Assembly: GCA_963691885.1 (NCBI GenBank)
Contig: OY829843.1
Location: 2,976,001-3,040,000, forward strand
Origin: G963691885 sp963691885
GTDB lineage: Bacteria > Pseudomonadota > Alphaproteobacteria > UBA8366 > Aestuariispiraceae
Length of the DNA: 64,000 bases
Direction: 5' to 3'
Shown here piece by piece: positions 16,578 to 24,899 of the stretch. A program made the translations under genes and the position numbers. Numbering within the stretch: the stretch's first letter is position 1; each line of letters starts with the position of its first letter. The notes under the pieces were generated by a model. That model did not search any database. It worked only from the letters and a program-made list of their open reading frames with translations, and was not told the origin of the DNA.

Positions 16578-17339
16578 TCAGGAAGCCTCTGAGATGGCGG
16601 GCGGTTCGTCGCCTGTATCAACGACGGGGGTTGCAACCTCCCTCGCAGCGGCCTCTGCCTTTTTCTTGGCCAGATCGCGGCGGATACCAAGTGGTGGCAC
16701 TCTTTGCACCGTAAAACGCCAGGTTTTGATGCTGTCCGACCAATAATCCTCCGGCAGACCGGCTTTCAGCTTAAGCTGGGCAACAAAGTCGCTTGTTTGT
16801 TGCAGCTGCTGCCATACCTGGGGCAGGAACACAGCGCGGTTGCTGCCTTCCTGGATCAGCAATCCATCTAGGCCCGGTCTGATCTGCCGGGCAAAACTGG
16901 CTTCATCGGTGAACGAGACCGGCGACATGGGTGTCAGCACCGAGATTGAGAGGCCGAGGCCTTTCCGCTCGTTCTTTTCCAGCTTTGGATAGCGTGGATC
17001 GCGAAAGGCCGCCCGAAACGCGTTGTCGACGACATCTTCCACCAGGGATTTTGAGGCGACGAGGGACCCGATGCAGCCGCGTAAACTGCCCTCGCGTTCC
17101 AGCGTGACGAAGGTTGCCCGTGGCATTTGCAGCTCTTTGGCAAAGGTATGCAGGGCAATGCTGGGCGGCTTGTCCTTTGCCAGGCCAAATTGGACTGTGC
17201 GCACAACCAGCTTCATCAGATCAGTCCCGTACCGTTCCAGAATCATCCGGTCGATGCTGGTCACTTGGGCAAGCGTAAGCGGTTGTTTTACGCCCCGCGT
17301 GGCTTGGGCCGGAGGTGTTGAAGTATTGTTGTCGGGCAC
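16578..17339 (-). CDS. AMMECR1-domain protein (AmmeMemoRadiSam system protein A type)
   Basis: 253 residues, GTG start at 17339 with GGTGA upstream. The AMMECR1 core is visible: FVTLEREGSLRGCIGSLVA, AFRAAFRDPRYPKLEK, LGLSISVLTPMSPVSF and GLLIQEGSNRAVFLPQVWQQ, followed by a conserved KAGLPEDYW. In other genomes this domain is found with a MEMO-family dioxygenase-like protein and a radical SAM protein, but neither is next to it here. The biochemical role is unknown. The C-terminal ~35 residues after RVPPLGIRRD are Ala/Glu-rich and outside the domain. It is separated from the CoxL-like gene by about 150 bases in the same direction. Confidence 0.9.
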   Translation of the reverse strand: MPDNNTSTPPAQATRGVKQPLTLAQVTSIDRMILERYGTDLMKLVVRTVQFGLAKDKPPSIALHTFAKELQMPRATFVTLEREGSLRGCIGSLVASKSLVEDVVDNAFRAAFRDPRYPKLEKNERKGLGLSISVLTPMSPVSFTDEASFARQIRPGLDGLLIQEGSNRAVFLPQVWQQLQQTSDFVAQLKLKAGLPEDYWSDSIKTWRFTVQRVPPLGIRRDLAKKKAEAAAREVATPVVDTGDEPPAISEAS

Positions 17340-17424
17340 TGGGTCACCAAATCAATAAAACATCTCTGATTTAGTGTATAATCGATTTAATTATTATGCC
17401 ATGCGTGATTTTACATCTGTTTCA

Positions 17425-18642
17425 TTACACCTGAATACAGTTGTGTGCGGGGCCATATGGAAAGCCGGTAATGTTATCCGCCCCCTCATCGGTGACCACC
17501 AGAATGTCATGCTCGCGATAGCCGCCGGCGCCGGGCATGCTTTCAGGAATCCAGAGCATGGGTTCCATGGAAACCACCATGCCGGGTTCAAGGACCGTGT
17601 CGATGTCTTCTCGCAGTTCCAAACCGGCTTCCCGACCATAATAATGGCTGAGGATGCCGAAAGAGTGGCCATAGCCAAAGGACCGATACTCAAGCAATCC
17701 TTCATCCCGGAAAAATTCGTTGATGACTTCGCAAATGGTGGAACACTGAACACCGGGTTTGATAAGGTCCAAACCCAATTCATGGGCCTTCACATTTGCC
17801 TCCCAGTATTTACGTGTGGCAGTGTCGGGTTCACCCAAATGAAGGGTTCTTTCCAGTGCGGTGTAATAGCCTGAAATCATCGGGAAGGTATTGAGGCTGA
17901 GCAGGTCACCGGGTGTGACCTTTCTGGACGTCACCGGATTATGGGCGCCATCCGTGTTAAGTCCGGATTGAAACCAGACCCAGGTGTCGCGGTATTCTGC
18001 ATTCGGATGGGCCTCAGCGATTACCCTTTCCATTGCGTCGCGCCCCGCCATTGCGATTTCCAGTTCGGAAACACCGGTTTGTATCGCTTCGTAAATTGCG
18101 GTGCCGCCGATATCGGCGATGCGTGCGCCGGACCGGATCAATTCTATCTCTTCTGCAGATTTGATCATTCGGTTGCGCATGACTTCCGGGCTGATATCGA
18201 TCAGGTCGATCGGGCTGAGCATGGCCAGGCAGGTTCTCTGACTTGCCAGGGTCATATGGTCTGCTTCGATCCCGAGCCGCGGGGTTCGGGGCAGTACCGA
18301 CAGAACCGCGCGCCAGTAGTTGTCGCGCGTCCAATCGGTATAAATGACGTTCTCACCAAAACCTCGGCGGCCTGGTTGTCCACCGTCGATATTGGCCGAG
18401 ATGGTGACGCATTTATCCTGTGTAACAACGCAGCCATAAGGTCGACCAAAGGCACAATACAGAAAGCCGGTATAATACGAGATGTTGTGCATGGAAGTGA
18501 ACAGTACCGCCTCTAAGTCCTGGTCGGCCATAATGCTGCGCAAACGATCCAAACGTCTTTGGTATTCGGGCGTGCTGAAAGGCAAGGGTGCGGGAGCGCC
18601 GTTCGCGCAGGAAAAAAATTCGGGACGGGTTGCGCTAATCAT
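17425..18642 (-). CDS. Creatinase (creatine amidinohydrolase)
   Basis: 405 residues of the pita-bread peptidase fold. It resembles Pseudomonas creatinase closely along its length: YYTGFLYCAFGRPYGCVVTQ, ISANIDGGQP, IYTDWTRDNYW, FQSGLNTDGAHNPVTSRKV, YYTALERTL and GYGHSFGILSHYYGREAG. The catalytic His is residue 234 (in GAHNPV), matching His232 of the Pseudomonas enzyme, so it is not simply an Xaa-Pro peptidase. The reaction is creatine + water to sarcosine + urea. No creatininase, sarcosine oxidase or urease genes are in the window. Transcribed divergently from the chemoreceptor gene across a long AT-rich gap. Confidence 0.88.
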   Translation of the reverse strand: MISATRPEFFSCANGAPAPLPFSTPEYQRRLDRLRSIMADQDLEAVLFTSMHNISYYTGFLYCAFGRPYGCVVTQDKCVTISANIDGGQPGRRGFGENVIYTDWTRDNYWRAVLSVLPRTPRLGIEADHMTLASQRTCLAMLSPIDLIDISPEVMRNRMIKSAEEIELIRSGARIADIGGTAIYEAIQTGVSELEIAMAGRDAMERVIAEAHPNAEYRDTWVWFQSGLNTDGAHNPVTSRKVTPGDLLSLNTFPMISGYYTALERTLHLGEPDTATRKYWEANVKAHELGLDLIKPGVQCSTICEVINEFFRDEGLLEYRSFGYGHSFGILSHYYGREAGLELREDIDTVLEPGMVVSMEPMLWIPESMPGAGGYREHDILVVTDEGADNITGFPYGPAHNCIQV

Positions 18643-19036
18643 ATTGAGTGCTTCCTGTTAACGCAGCATCCGGGCGTTCAGGACGGTTACTCTTGAATTG
18701 AAGCCAAACATTTTCCGAAAGAGATTTGTTCAGCTTCTAACACGGAAAACGACGCCATCGCTTCCATGATCAACGCGATAAGTGTGCCACAGGTTTTTCC
18801 ATGGTCAAGGGCCATAGCCTGGAGTTTTCTGATTCAAGAACAAATTATTTAAAATTAATCTAATATTATTACTTTCAATTTATCACCTTGGTTAACAGTC
18901 GATCAGAACGAGAATTTTCGAATTTTATTACACAAAATTATCATTATACCACATTTTCTAAGTCTTTCTTAACGTATTTGGTAGAATAATAACCCTGAAA
19001 ACTATGGGGTTAATTTTAATCGAAGGGGTTTTTGCT
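18643..19036. other. AT-rich divergent intergenic region (creatinase / chemoreceptor)
   Basis: 394 bases without a gene. The stretch from about 18835 to 18990 is very AT-rich, with several TTAA words (for example in TTAAAATTAATCTAA near 18849). It must hold the promoters of both flanking genes, but no confident -35/-10 pair, sigma-54 or flagellar-type promoter, or complete TTAA-N7-TTAA CtrA site was found. Confidence 0.5.
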
Positions 19037-20707
19037 ATGTTTAATATGTCAAATTTTTCTGTCAGAACAAAAATCTTGGGCGCGGTTGGTTTTCTGCAAC
19101 TGGCCATGATCCTTGTCGGTGGTCTTTCCATTTTCATAGTGACTCAGATCGAGCACCAGTTTGACGAAGTTGTTGAAATCGGTCTCGAGACCCAGGAAAT
19201 CAAAAAACTTGAAATGGATCTAGTGGAACTGTCCTACGTAACTCGAATTGCTTTTAATCATAGTAATGGTTTGGATGAAAAGGCCATCGTTCAATCGAAA
19301 CTGGCCAAGCTGGAAGAGGAGCTGACTTTCATCGGTTCACACTTACCTGAAGGTGCGGAAGCAAGCTTTGACGCCGTGCGATCTGAACTGACTGTCATGC
19401 AGGACATTGCAGAAAATTTGTTTTTGGCGAACGGCACAGTAGCGGGCAATCGAATGGAACAGGTTGAACGGTTCCTGCAAGCAAGCGCGGCCATCGTTGT
19501 CGATGCCGAGAACATTCTGGCGATTGCGATGGAACACGAAGAGAAACTGATTGGTACGGTGCATCAGGAAGTTATCGTTCTGGATGTTACGATTGGGATC
19601 GCCCTGGCGATTGGCGTGTGTTTTGGCTTGTTTTGGGCCGTGGCGCTGGGCCGAAATATCTCAAATCCGATACTCGAAATCACTAGCAAGCTGGAACAGC
19701 TGATTGGGGGCAAGCGCGACCTGTCTATCCCCTACACGGAACGCAAGGATGAGGTTGGCCGAATTGCTGGCGGTCTTGAAGAGTTTCGGAAAACGCTCGT
19801 CAATTTGGACAAGTTGGAAGAAGAGCGTCGGATCGCGGAACAACAGGCTGAGGAAGAGCGTCACAAAGCCCGTTTGGAAATGGCCGACGAGTTTGAGAGC
19901 AGTGTCGGTAATGTTGTTGAAGCTGTTGCCTCTGCCGCAACAGAGTTGGAAGCTACGGCGACATCTATGTCCTCGATTGCCGAACAGGCACAGGGGCAAT
20001 CCACAAGTGTTGCAAAATCTTCCGAGGAATGTGCATCGAACCTTGAGAATGTTGCATCCGCGACAACCCAGATGTCTCACTCAATCGAAGAGATCGCGCA
20101 ACAGATTGAAAGGGCTAACCAGATTTGCGATGCCGCTGTAGCCGCCGCCGCCAGAACAGACGCGACAGTTGACCGTTTACGTCAGGGTGCTGATCAAATC
20201 GGTATGGTTGTTCAAACAATCGGTGAGATCGCGGGTCAGACCAATCTTCTTGCCCTGAATGCGTCGATTGAATCGGCACGCGCCGGTGAGGCGGGCAAAG
20301 GGTTTGCGGTTGTGGCAAATGAGGTGAAGCAGCTCGCCCAGGAAAGTTCCGACGCAACCAGTGATGTAGAGCAACAGGTTGCATCAATGGCTCAAGCGGT
20401 CAGGGACGCTGTTGCTGATGTGAGTGCTATTGGTGGTTCGATCAAAGAGATTTCGCAGATGACAGTCACAATATCTGGTGCTGTGCAGGAACAGGACGCT
20501 GCCACGAAGGAGATTGTTAGAAATATTACGGAAGTGTCCCGAAGCACGCAGAGTGTTAGTGACAATATTGAGGGTGTGAAAAAAGCATCACAGGAAACAG
20601 GAGAAGCCTCCGAAGAGGTTGTGTCCGCGACAAGTTTGCTTAACCAGAATTCGGTTGGATTGCAAAAGTCAGTTCAGGACTTCCTGCAAACCGTTCGCGC
20701 CGCGTAA
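19037..20707 (+). CDS. Methyl-accepting chemotaxis protein
   Basis: 556-residue transmembrane chemoreceptor. ATG 19037 is used because AAGGGG lies 8 bases upstream; ATG 19004 lacks this. Visible: TM1 (GFLQLAMILVGGLSIFIV), a periplasmic helical bundle of about 140 residues, TM2 (VTIGIALAIGVCFGLFWAVA), a HAMP domain (NPILEITSKLEQLIGGKRDL) and a long signalling coil. The CheA-contact hairpin is IAGQTNLLALNASIESARAG. No C-terminal CheR/CheB tether pentapeptide is seen. The ligand is unknown. It probably signals to the CheA hybrid at 41.6-44.5 kb. A shared terminator follows. Confidence 0.95.
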   Translation: MFNMSNFSVRTKILGAVGFLQLAMILVGGLSIFIVTQIEHQFDEVVEIGLETQEIKKLEMDLVELSYVTRIAFNHSNGLDEKAIVQSKLAKLEEELTFIGSHLPEGAEASFDAVRSELTVMQDIAENLFLANGTVAGNRMEQVERFLQASAAIVVDAENILAIAMEHEEKLIGTVHQEVIVLDVTIGIALAIGVCFGLFWAVALGRNISNPILEITSKLEQLIGGKRDLSIPYTERKDEVGRIAGGLEEFRKTLVNLDKLEEERRIAEQQAEEERHKARLEMADEFESSVGNVVEAVASAATELEATATSMSSIAEQAQGQSTSVAKSSEECASNLENVASATTQMSHSIEEIAQQIERANQICDAAVAAAARTDATVDRLRQGADQIGMVVQTIGEIAGQTNLLALNASIESARAGEAGKGFAVVANEVKQLAQESSDATSDVEQQVASMAQAVRDAVADVSAIGGSIKEISQMTVTISGAVQEQDAATKEIVRNITEVSRSTQSVSDNIEGVKKASQETGEASEEVVSATSLLNQNSVGLQKSVQDFLQTVRAA

Positions 20708-20725
20708 ACCATACAATGGCAACAG

Positions 20726-20756
20726 AAAAGCCCCGGATCAATTCCGGGGCTTTTTT
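20726..20756. terminator. Bidirectional terminator between chemoreceptor gene and nrdB
   Basis: Near-perfect stem GCCCCGGA / TTCCGGGGC around a short loop, with a run of A on the left and T on the right, so it can serve both convergent genes. Confidence 0.9.
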
Positions 20757-20776
20757 CTGGCTATACCCGTACTGAA

Positions 20777-21736
20777 TCAGTTAAACGCGTCGGACCATTC
20801 ACCTTGTGTGGATGCGCGGGAATATTCGGTCGCCCGGTTCTCGAAGAAGTTGGTGTGTTCGACACCATTCAACATTTCATCCATCCAGCGGAGTGGGTTC
20901 TTCTCGATCCCATACATGGGGTTCAGACCAAGTTGGGTGAGACGACGGTCCGCGATGTAGCGGATATAGGTTTTAACGTCTTCACCGGTTAGGCCTTCAA
21001 CGGCACCGAACTCAAAAGCCAGATCGATGAAGGCATCTTCGTGATCGACGATCGTGTTACACGCCAGATACAGTTCCTTTTCAAATTCGTCATCCCAGAC
21101 TTCCGGGTTCTCGCTGACAAAGGTACGGAACAGTTTAATGATGGACGCGGTATGCAGGCTCTCGTCGCGAACGGACCAGCTGACAATCTGACCCATGCCC
21201 TTCATTTTGTTGAAGCGCGGGAAGTTCATCAGAATGGCGAAGCTGGCAAAGAGCTGCAGGCCTTCAGTAAACGCACCGAAGACGGCCATCGTCTTCGCAA
21301 TATCGGACTTGGTTTCGATGCCCCATTTCTGCATGTAATCGTATTTGTCCATCATCTCCTTATACTTGAAGAAGGCCTGATACTCAGTCTCCGGCATTCC
21401 AATTGTATCGAGAAGATGGCTATAGGCGGCAATATGAACGGTTTCCATATTGGAAAATGCCGCCAGCATCATCTGAATTTCGGTCGGTTGAAACACGCGG
21501 CTGTAGTGTTTCATGTAGCAGTTATTCACCTCGACATCAGCCTGGGTGAAGAAGCGGAAGATCTGGGTCAGGAGGTTTCTTTCACCATCGGTCAGTGTCT
21601 TGTGCCAGTCCTTTACATCATCGGCCAGAGGCACTTCTTCCGGCAGCCAATGAATGCGCTGCTGCGTCAACCACGCCTCGTATGCCCATGGATAGTTGAA
21701 CGGCTTGTAAACCGAACTCGCCTGCATCAGCGACAT
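20777..21736 (-). CDS. nrdB: Class I ribonucleotide reductase, beta subunit
   Basis: 319-residue ferritin-like radical-generating subunit. Metal and radical residues fit the E. coli R2 spacing exactly: Asp67, Glu98, His101 and Tyr105 (motif NMETVHIAAYSHLLD) correspond to D84, E115, H118 and Y122. Further ligands lie in FTEGLQLFASFAIL and the SWSVRDESLH segment. With NrdA it reduces ribonucleoside diphosphates to deoxynucleotides. The radical Tyr is present, so a tyrosyl-radical type is likely; the metal cannot be told. It is 57 bases downstream of nrdA in one transcription unit ending in the terminator at 20726-20756. Confidence 0.97.
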   Translation of the reverse strand: MSLMQASSVYKPFNYPWAYEAWLTQQRIHWLPEEVPLADDVKDWHKTLTDGERNLLTQIFRFFTQADVEVNNCYMKHYSRVFQPTEIQMMLAAFSNMETVHIAAYSHLLDTIGMPETEYQAFFKYKEMMDKYDYMQKWGIETKSDIAKTMAVFGAFTEGLQLFASFAILMNFPRFNKMKGMGQIVSWSVRDESLHTASIIKLFRTFVSENPEVWDDEFEKELYLACNTIVDHEDAFIDLAFEFGAVEGLTGEDVKTYIRYIADRRLTQLGLNPMYGIEKNPLRWMDEMLNGVEHTNFFENRATEYSRASTQGEWSDAFN

Positions 21737-21793
21737 TTCAAATACTCCTAACCCCGATACTCTTGTTCTGTTCTCAGTGTCTTCCGGTGCCGG

Positions 21794-23833
21794 CTACTGA
21801 CAGGCCAGGCACTCTTCATAATCATTCTGATTGCCGCCGGCTGGCTGGTCTCCGGAATTGACCCGCCCCATCATTGGAACGGTCGCCACACCGGCGCTGG
21901 CCGCCGCATTGTGTTCGGCCCCGGCCTCTGCGCGCTGGATTGATTTCGATCGGCAGTAATAGAGGCTCTTCACACCTTTCTTCCAGGCCTGCAGGTGAAT
22001 TTGGTGCAGGTCGCGTTTATGGACATCCGCCGGCAAGAAGATGTTGATGGATTGCGCCTGACAGACCAGAGGCGCGCGGTCAGCGGCGTGTTCCACCACC
22101 CAGCGCTGATCCAGCTCAAATGCTGTCTTGAAGACATCCTTCTCATCGTCGGTGAGGAAATCCAGATGTTGCACAGAGCCTTCATTCACCGAAATCGATG
22201 ACCAGGTGTCGTCATCGTCATGGCCTTTTGAGGCGAGAAGGGCCTTCAAATACTTGTTCCGCACATTAAAGGAGCCAGAGAGCGTCTTGTGGGTGTAAGA
22301 GTTTGCCGCGATTGGCTCTACCCCCGGGCTTGCGCCGCCACAGATGATGGAAATCGACGCTGTCGGTGCAATCGCCAGCTTGTTGGAGAACCGCTCCATA
22401 ATCCCGTAATCGGCGGCGTCGGGGCAGGGTCCCCGTTCTTCCGCCAGTTTGATACTGGCCGCATCCGCCCGCTCGCGGATAACCTTGTGAACGCGCTTGT
22501 TCCAGACCTTTGCCATAACGCCTTCAAAGGGCAGATTCTTTGATTGCAGGAATGAATGGAAACCCATTACGCCCAGGCCAACCGAGCGTTCGCGCATCGC
22601 CGCATAGGTCGCACGGTCGAAATCGGCAGGCGCATTGTCGATGAAGTCCTGCAATACATTGTCGAGGAAGCGCATCACATCTTCGATGAACATTTCCTCG
22701 CCTTCCCAGGCATCGAAATTCTCAACATTGAGAGAGGAGAGACAGCAAACGGCGGTTCTGTCCTTGCCGAACCGGTCAATGCCCGTCGGCAGCGTAATCT
22801 CCGCGCACAGGTTTGAGGTCCGGACCTGCAAACCCTGCAGCTTCTGGTGTTCCGGCAAGGCGCGGTTCACGTGATCAATATTGATGATATAGGGCTCACC
22901 CGTTTCGATCCGCGCTGTCAGAATGCGAATCCAGAGATCGCGGGCCTTTACCTTGCGGACAACGGCCCGGTCCTTGGGTGAGGTGAGGGCCCATTCATCG
23001 TCTTCTTCCACCGCCCGCATGAATTCATCCGGAATAAGAATGCCGTGATGAAGGTTCATGGCCTTGCGGTTTGGATCACCCCCGGTCGGGCGGCGAATCT
23101 CGATGAATTCCTCGATCTCCGGATGCCAAACGGGCAGGTAGACCGCTGCGGACCCCCGGCGCAAGGACCCCTGACTGATTGCAAGGGTGAGGCTGTCCAT
23201 CACGCGGATAAAGGGAACCACGCCAGATGTCTTGCCATTGGCGCCGACTTTTTCACCGATGGATCGCAAATTGCCCCAATAGGAACCGATGCCACCACCG
23301 CGGGCTGCCAGCCAGACATTTTCGGTCCACAGGCCAACAATGCCGTCCAGACTGTCTTCGGTCTCGTTGAGGAAGCACGAAATCGGGAGGCCGCGCCTTG
23401 TCCCGCCATTCGACAGAACAGGCGTCGCCGGCATGAACCATAGCTTGGAGATGTAATCGTAAAGACGCTGGGCATGGGCACTGTCATCGGCATAGTGCAT
23501 AGCAACGCGGGCAAAGAGGTCCTGGTAGCTTTCACCCGGCATCAGATAGCGGTCGGTCAGGGTCTCTTTCCCGAAACTCGTCAGCAGGGAATCACGCTTG
23601 CGATCGATATGAACCCGGATGCCGCGTTCGTTTTGCTTGAGTTCCCGCGTTTCACCGGGAAGTTCCGCGTCATCGTTCGGATTCTGTTCCGCTTCCTGCG
23701 CCAGGTCCTCTGTCGCAATCAGCTCTTCCTGAACCGCGTGCTCGCCGTCGGATGCTGTGTCAACGTCCGGTGCATCCGTTGCCTTGTCCAACTCTTGCTG
23801 AAACTGCTCTGCAACCCCATCAGGCACAACCAT
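21794..23833 (-). CDS. nrdA: Class I ribonucleotide reductase, alpha subunit (short form, no ATP-cone)
   Basis: 679 residues. Active-site elements are visible: GLPISCFLNE, NLCAEITLPT (Asn, radical Cys, Glu), CCLSSLNV, the radical-transfer pair in KSLYYCRSKS, and a C-terminal CLAC redox pair. The family's N-terminal ATP-cone, which senses the ATP/dATP ratio, is missing. Instead a ~70-residue Asp/Glu-rich segment precedes the catalytic core, which starts near LTSFGKETLTDRYL. NrdB also lacks a cone. ATG 23833 has AAAGGGGA upstream. A DnaA box lies 24 bases upstream of the start codon and a good promoter about 160 bases upstream. Confidence 0.96.
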   Translation of the reverse strand: MVVPDGVAEQFQQELDKATDAPDVDTASDGEHAVQEELIATEDLAQEAEQNPNDDAELPGETRELKQNERGIRVHIDRKRDSLLTSFGKETLTDRYLMPGESYQDLFARVAMHYADDSAHAQRLYDYISKLWFMPATPVLSNGGTRRGLPISCFLNETEDSLDGIVGLWTENVWLAARGGGIGSYWGNLRSIGEKVGANGKTSGVVPFIRVMDSLTLAISQGSLRRGSAAVYLPVWHPEIEEFIEIRRPTGGDPNRKAMNLHHGILIPDEFMRAVEEDDEWALTSPKDRAVVRKVKARDLWIRILTARIETGEPYIINIDHVNRALPEHQKLQGLQVRTSNLCAEITLPTGIDRFGKDRTAVCCLSSLNVENFDAWEGEEMFIEDVMRFLDNVLQDFIDNAPADFDRATYAAMRERSVGLGVMGFHSFLQSKNLPFEGVMAKVWNKRVHKVIRERADAASIKLAEERGPCPDAADYGIMERFSNKLAIAPTASISIICGGASPGVEPIAANSYTHKTLSGSFNVRNKYLKALLASKGHDDDDTWSSISVNEGSVQHLDFLTDDEKDVFKTAFELDQRWVVEHAADRAPLVCQAQSINIFLPADVHKRDLHQIHLQAWKKGVKSLYYCRSKSIQRAEAGAEHNAAASAGVATVPMMGRVNSGDQPAGGNQNDYEECLACQ

Positions 23834-23856
23834 TCCCCTTTGCCTTATTCAACCGG

Positions 23857-23935
23857 TTATCCACAATAGGCAACCGTGCCAACGACTGATAACTGTCTGT
23901 TTTCTTTGGTTATCCCCGGATTTCACAGGGGATAA
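23857..23935. promoter_or_regulatory. DnaA box cluster upstream of nrdA
   Basis: A perfect DnaA box TTATCCACA lies at 23857-23865. Two weaker opposed copies form an inverted repeat: TTATCCCC (23910-23917) and GGGGATAA (23928-23935). In E. coli nrdAB is controlled by DnaA, so DnaA-linked timing of dNTP synthesis is plausible. The sites fall between the predicted nrdA promoter and its start codon. Confidence 0.6.
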
Positions 23936-23992
23936 ACAAGACCATATGTGCACAATCACACAACATCCTGTATCTGTCCGGGCAATCGCATC

Positions 23993-24021
23993 AAGATATA
24001 GCCATGACAGAATTGTGTCAA
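23993..24021 (-). promoter_or_regulatory. Predicted sigma-70-type promoter of nrdA
   Basis: On the minus strand TTGACA (24021-24016) is followed after 17 bases by TATCTT (23998-23993). This gives a leader of about 150 bases containing the DnaA boxes. The TTGACA element is also part of an inverted TGACA/TGTCA repeat (24005-24020). Confidence 0.45.
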
Positions 24022-24107
24022 AGTACAAAGATTGTCGCAGGCAGTTTTTTTCGAAACCCTGAGGATTGGCTTTGAAGAGGGCCCGGAAAACCGCCATTAT
24101 CGGAATC

Positions 24108-24899
24108 ATGTGCGGTCGCTATTCTCTCACGACGCCGGTTGACGGCATTCGAAAACTGTTCGGATTCGATCAGATCCCGAACCTTCCAGCCCGATACAAC
24201 ATTGCCCCAACCCAGGCGGTGTTGATTGTTCGTCCGACCTCTGCGCGTGTGGATTTTCAGGCAGGTCGCGTTCCCGAACCCGGTGGACCTCGTTCTGCGG
24301 TGCTGGTGCGATGGGGGTTGATCCCCTCCTGGGCGAAAGAGGCATCGATTGGATCCCGGATGATTAATGCCCGTGCCGATACGGTTGCGGAAAAGCCGTC
24401 ATTTCGCACTCCCTTTCGCCGCCGCCGATGCTTGATTCCTGCCGATTCCTTTTATGAATGGAAAACCCTTAACAGTAAAAAACAGGCCCATCGGATCAGC
24501 TTTCAGGATCAGGATGTGTTTGCCTTCGCCGGGCTTTGGGAAGACTGGCAGGGCCCCGATGGCAGTGAGGTTGAAACCTGCACGATTATAACGACGGATG
24601 CGGCGCCCCAAATCTCGCAAATCCATCATCGCATGCCGGTGATTCTCGACCCGCAGAATTTTGAAACCTGGATCACAGGAACACCGGATGCGGCGCAGGA
24701 TCTATTGCAACCCTATCAAGGGGAACGGCGGCTGGTGACAGTGCCAATCTCTTCTCAAGTGAACAATGTCAGGAACGACGGTCCCGAACTTTGGGAACCT
24801 GTCGAGACAGATGATGCGGCGAGCATAGATACGGACAGTAAGGACAGAGGTGAGACAGCGTCTGGTAAGGGGCCTGATTCCCAACTATCTCTATTCTAG
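24108..24899 (+). CDS. SRAP domain protein (YedK/HMCES type, abasic-site crosslinker)
   Basis: 263 residues. ATG 24108 is chosen so that Cys2 (MCGRYSLTTP) becomes the N-terminal residue after Met removal, as the family requires; an upstream TTG would bury it. Other active-site elements are ARYNIAPTQ (Asn31), PADSFYEWK (Glu117) and IHHRMPVIL. SRAP proteins form a thiazolidine DNA-protein crosslink with abasic sites in single-stranded DNA, protecting them during replication. It is divergent from nrdA, sharing the DnaA-box region. The last ~35 residues are a polar tail. Its end overlaps the convergent TAXI gene by 9 bases. Confidence 0.93.
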   Translation: MCGRYSLTTPVDGIRKLFGFDQIPNLPARYNIAPTQAVLIVRPTSARVDFQAGRVPEPGGPRSAVLVRWGLIPSWAKEASIGSRMINARADTVAEKPSFRTPFRRRRCLIPADSFYEWKTLNSKKQAHRISFQDQDVFAFAGLWEDWQGPDGSEVETCTIITTDAAPQISQIHHRMPVILDPQNFETWITGTPDAAQDLLQPYQGERRLVTVPISSQVNNVRNDGPELWEPVETDDAASIDTDSKDRGETASGKGPDSQLSLF

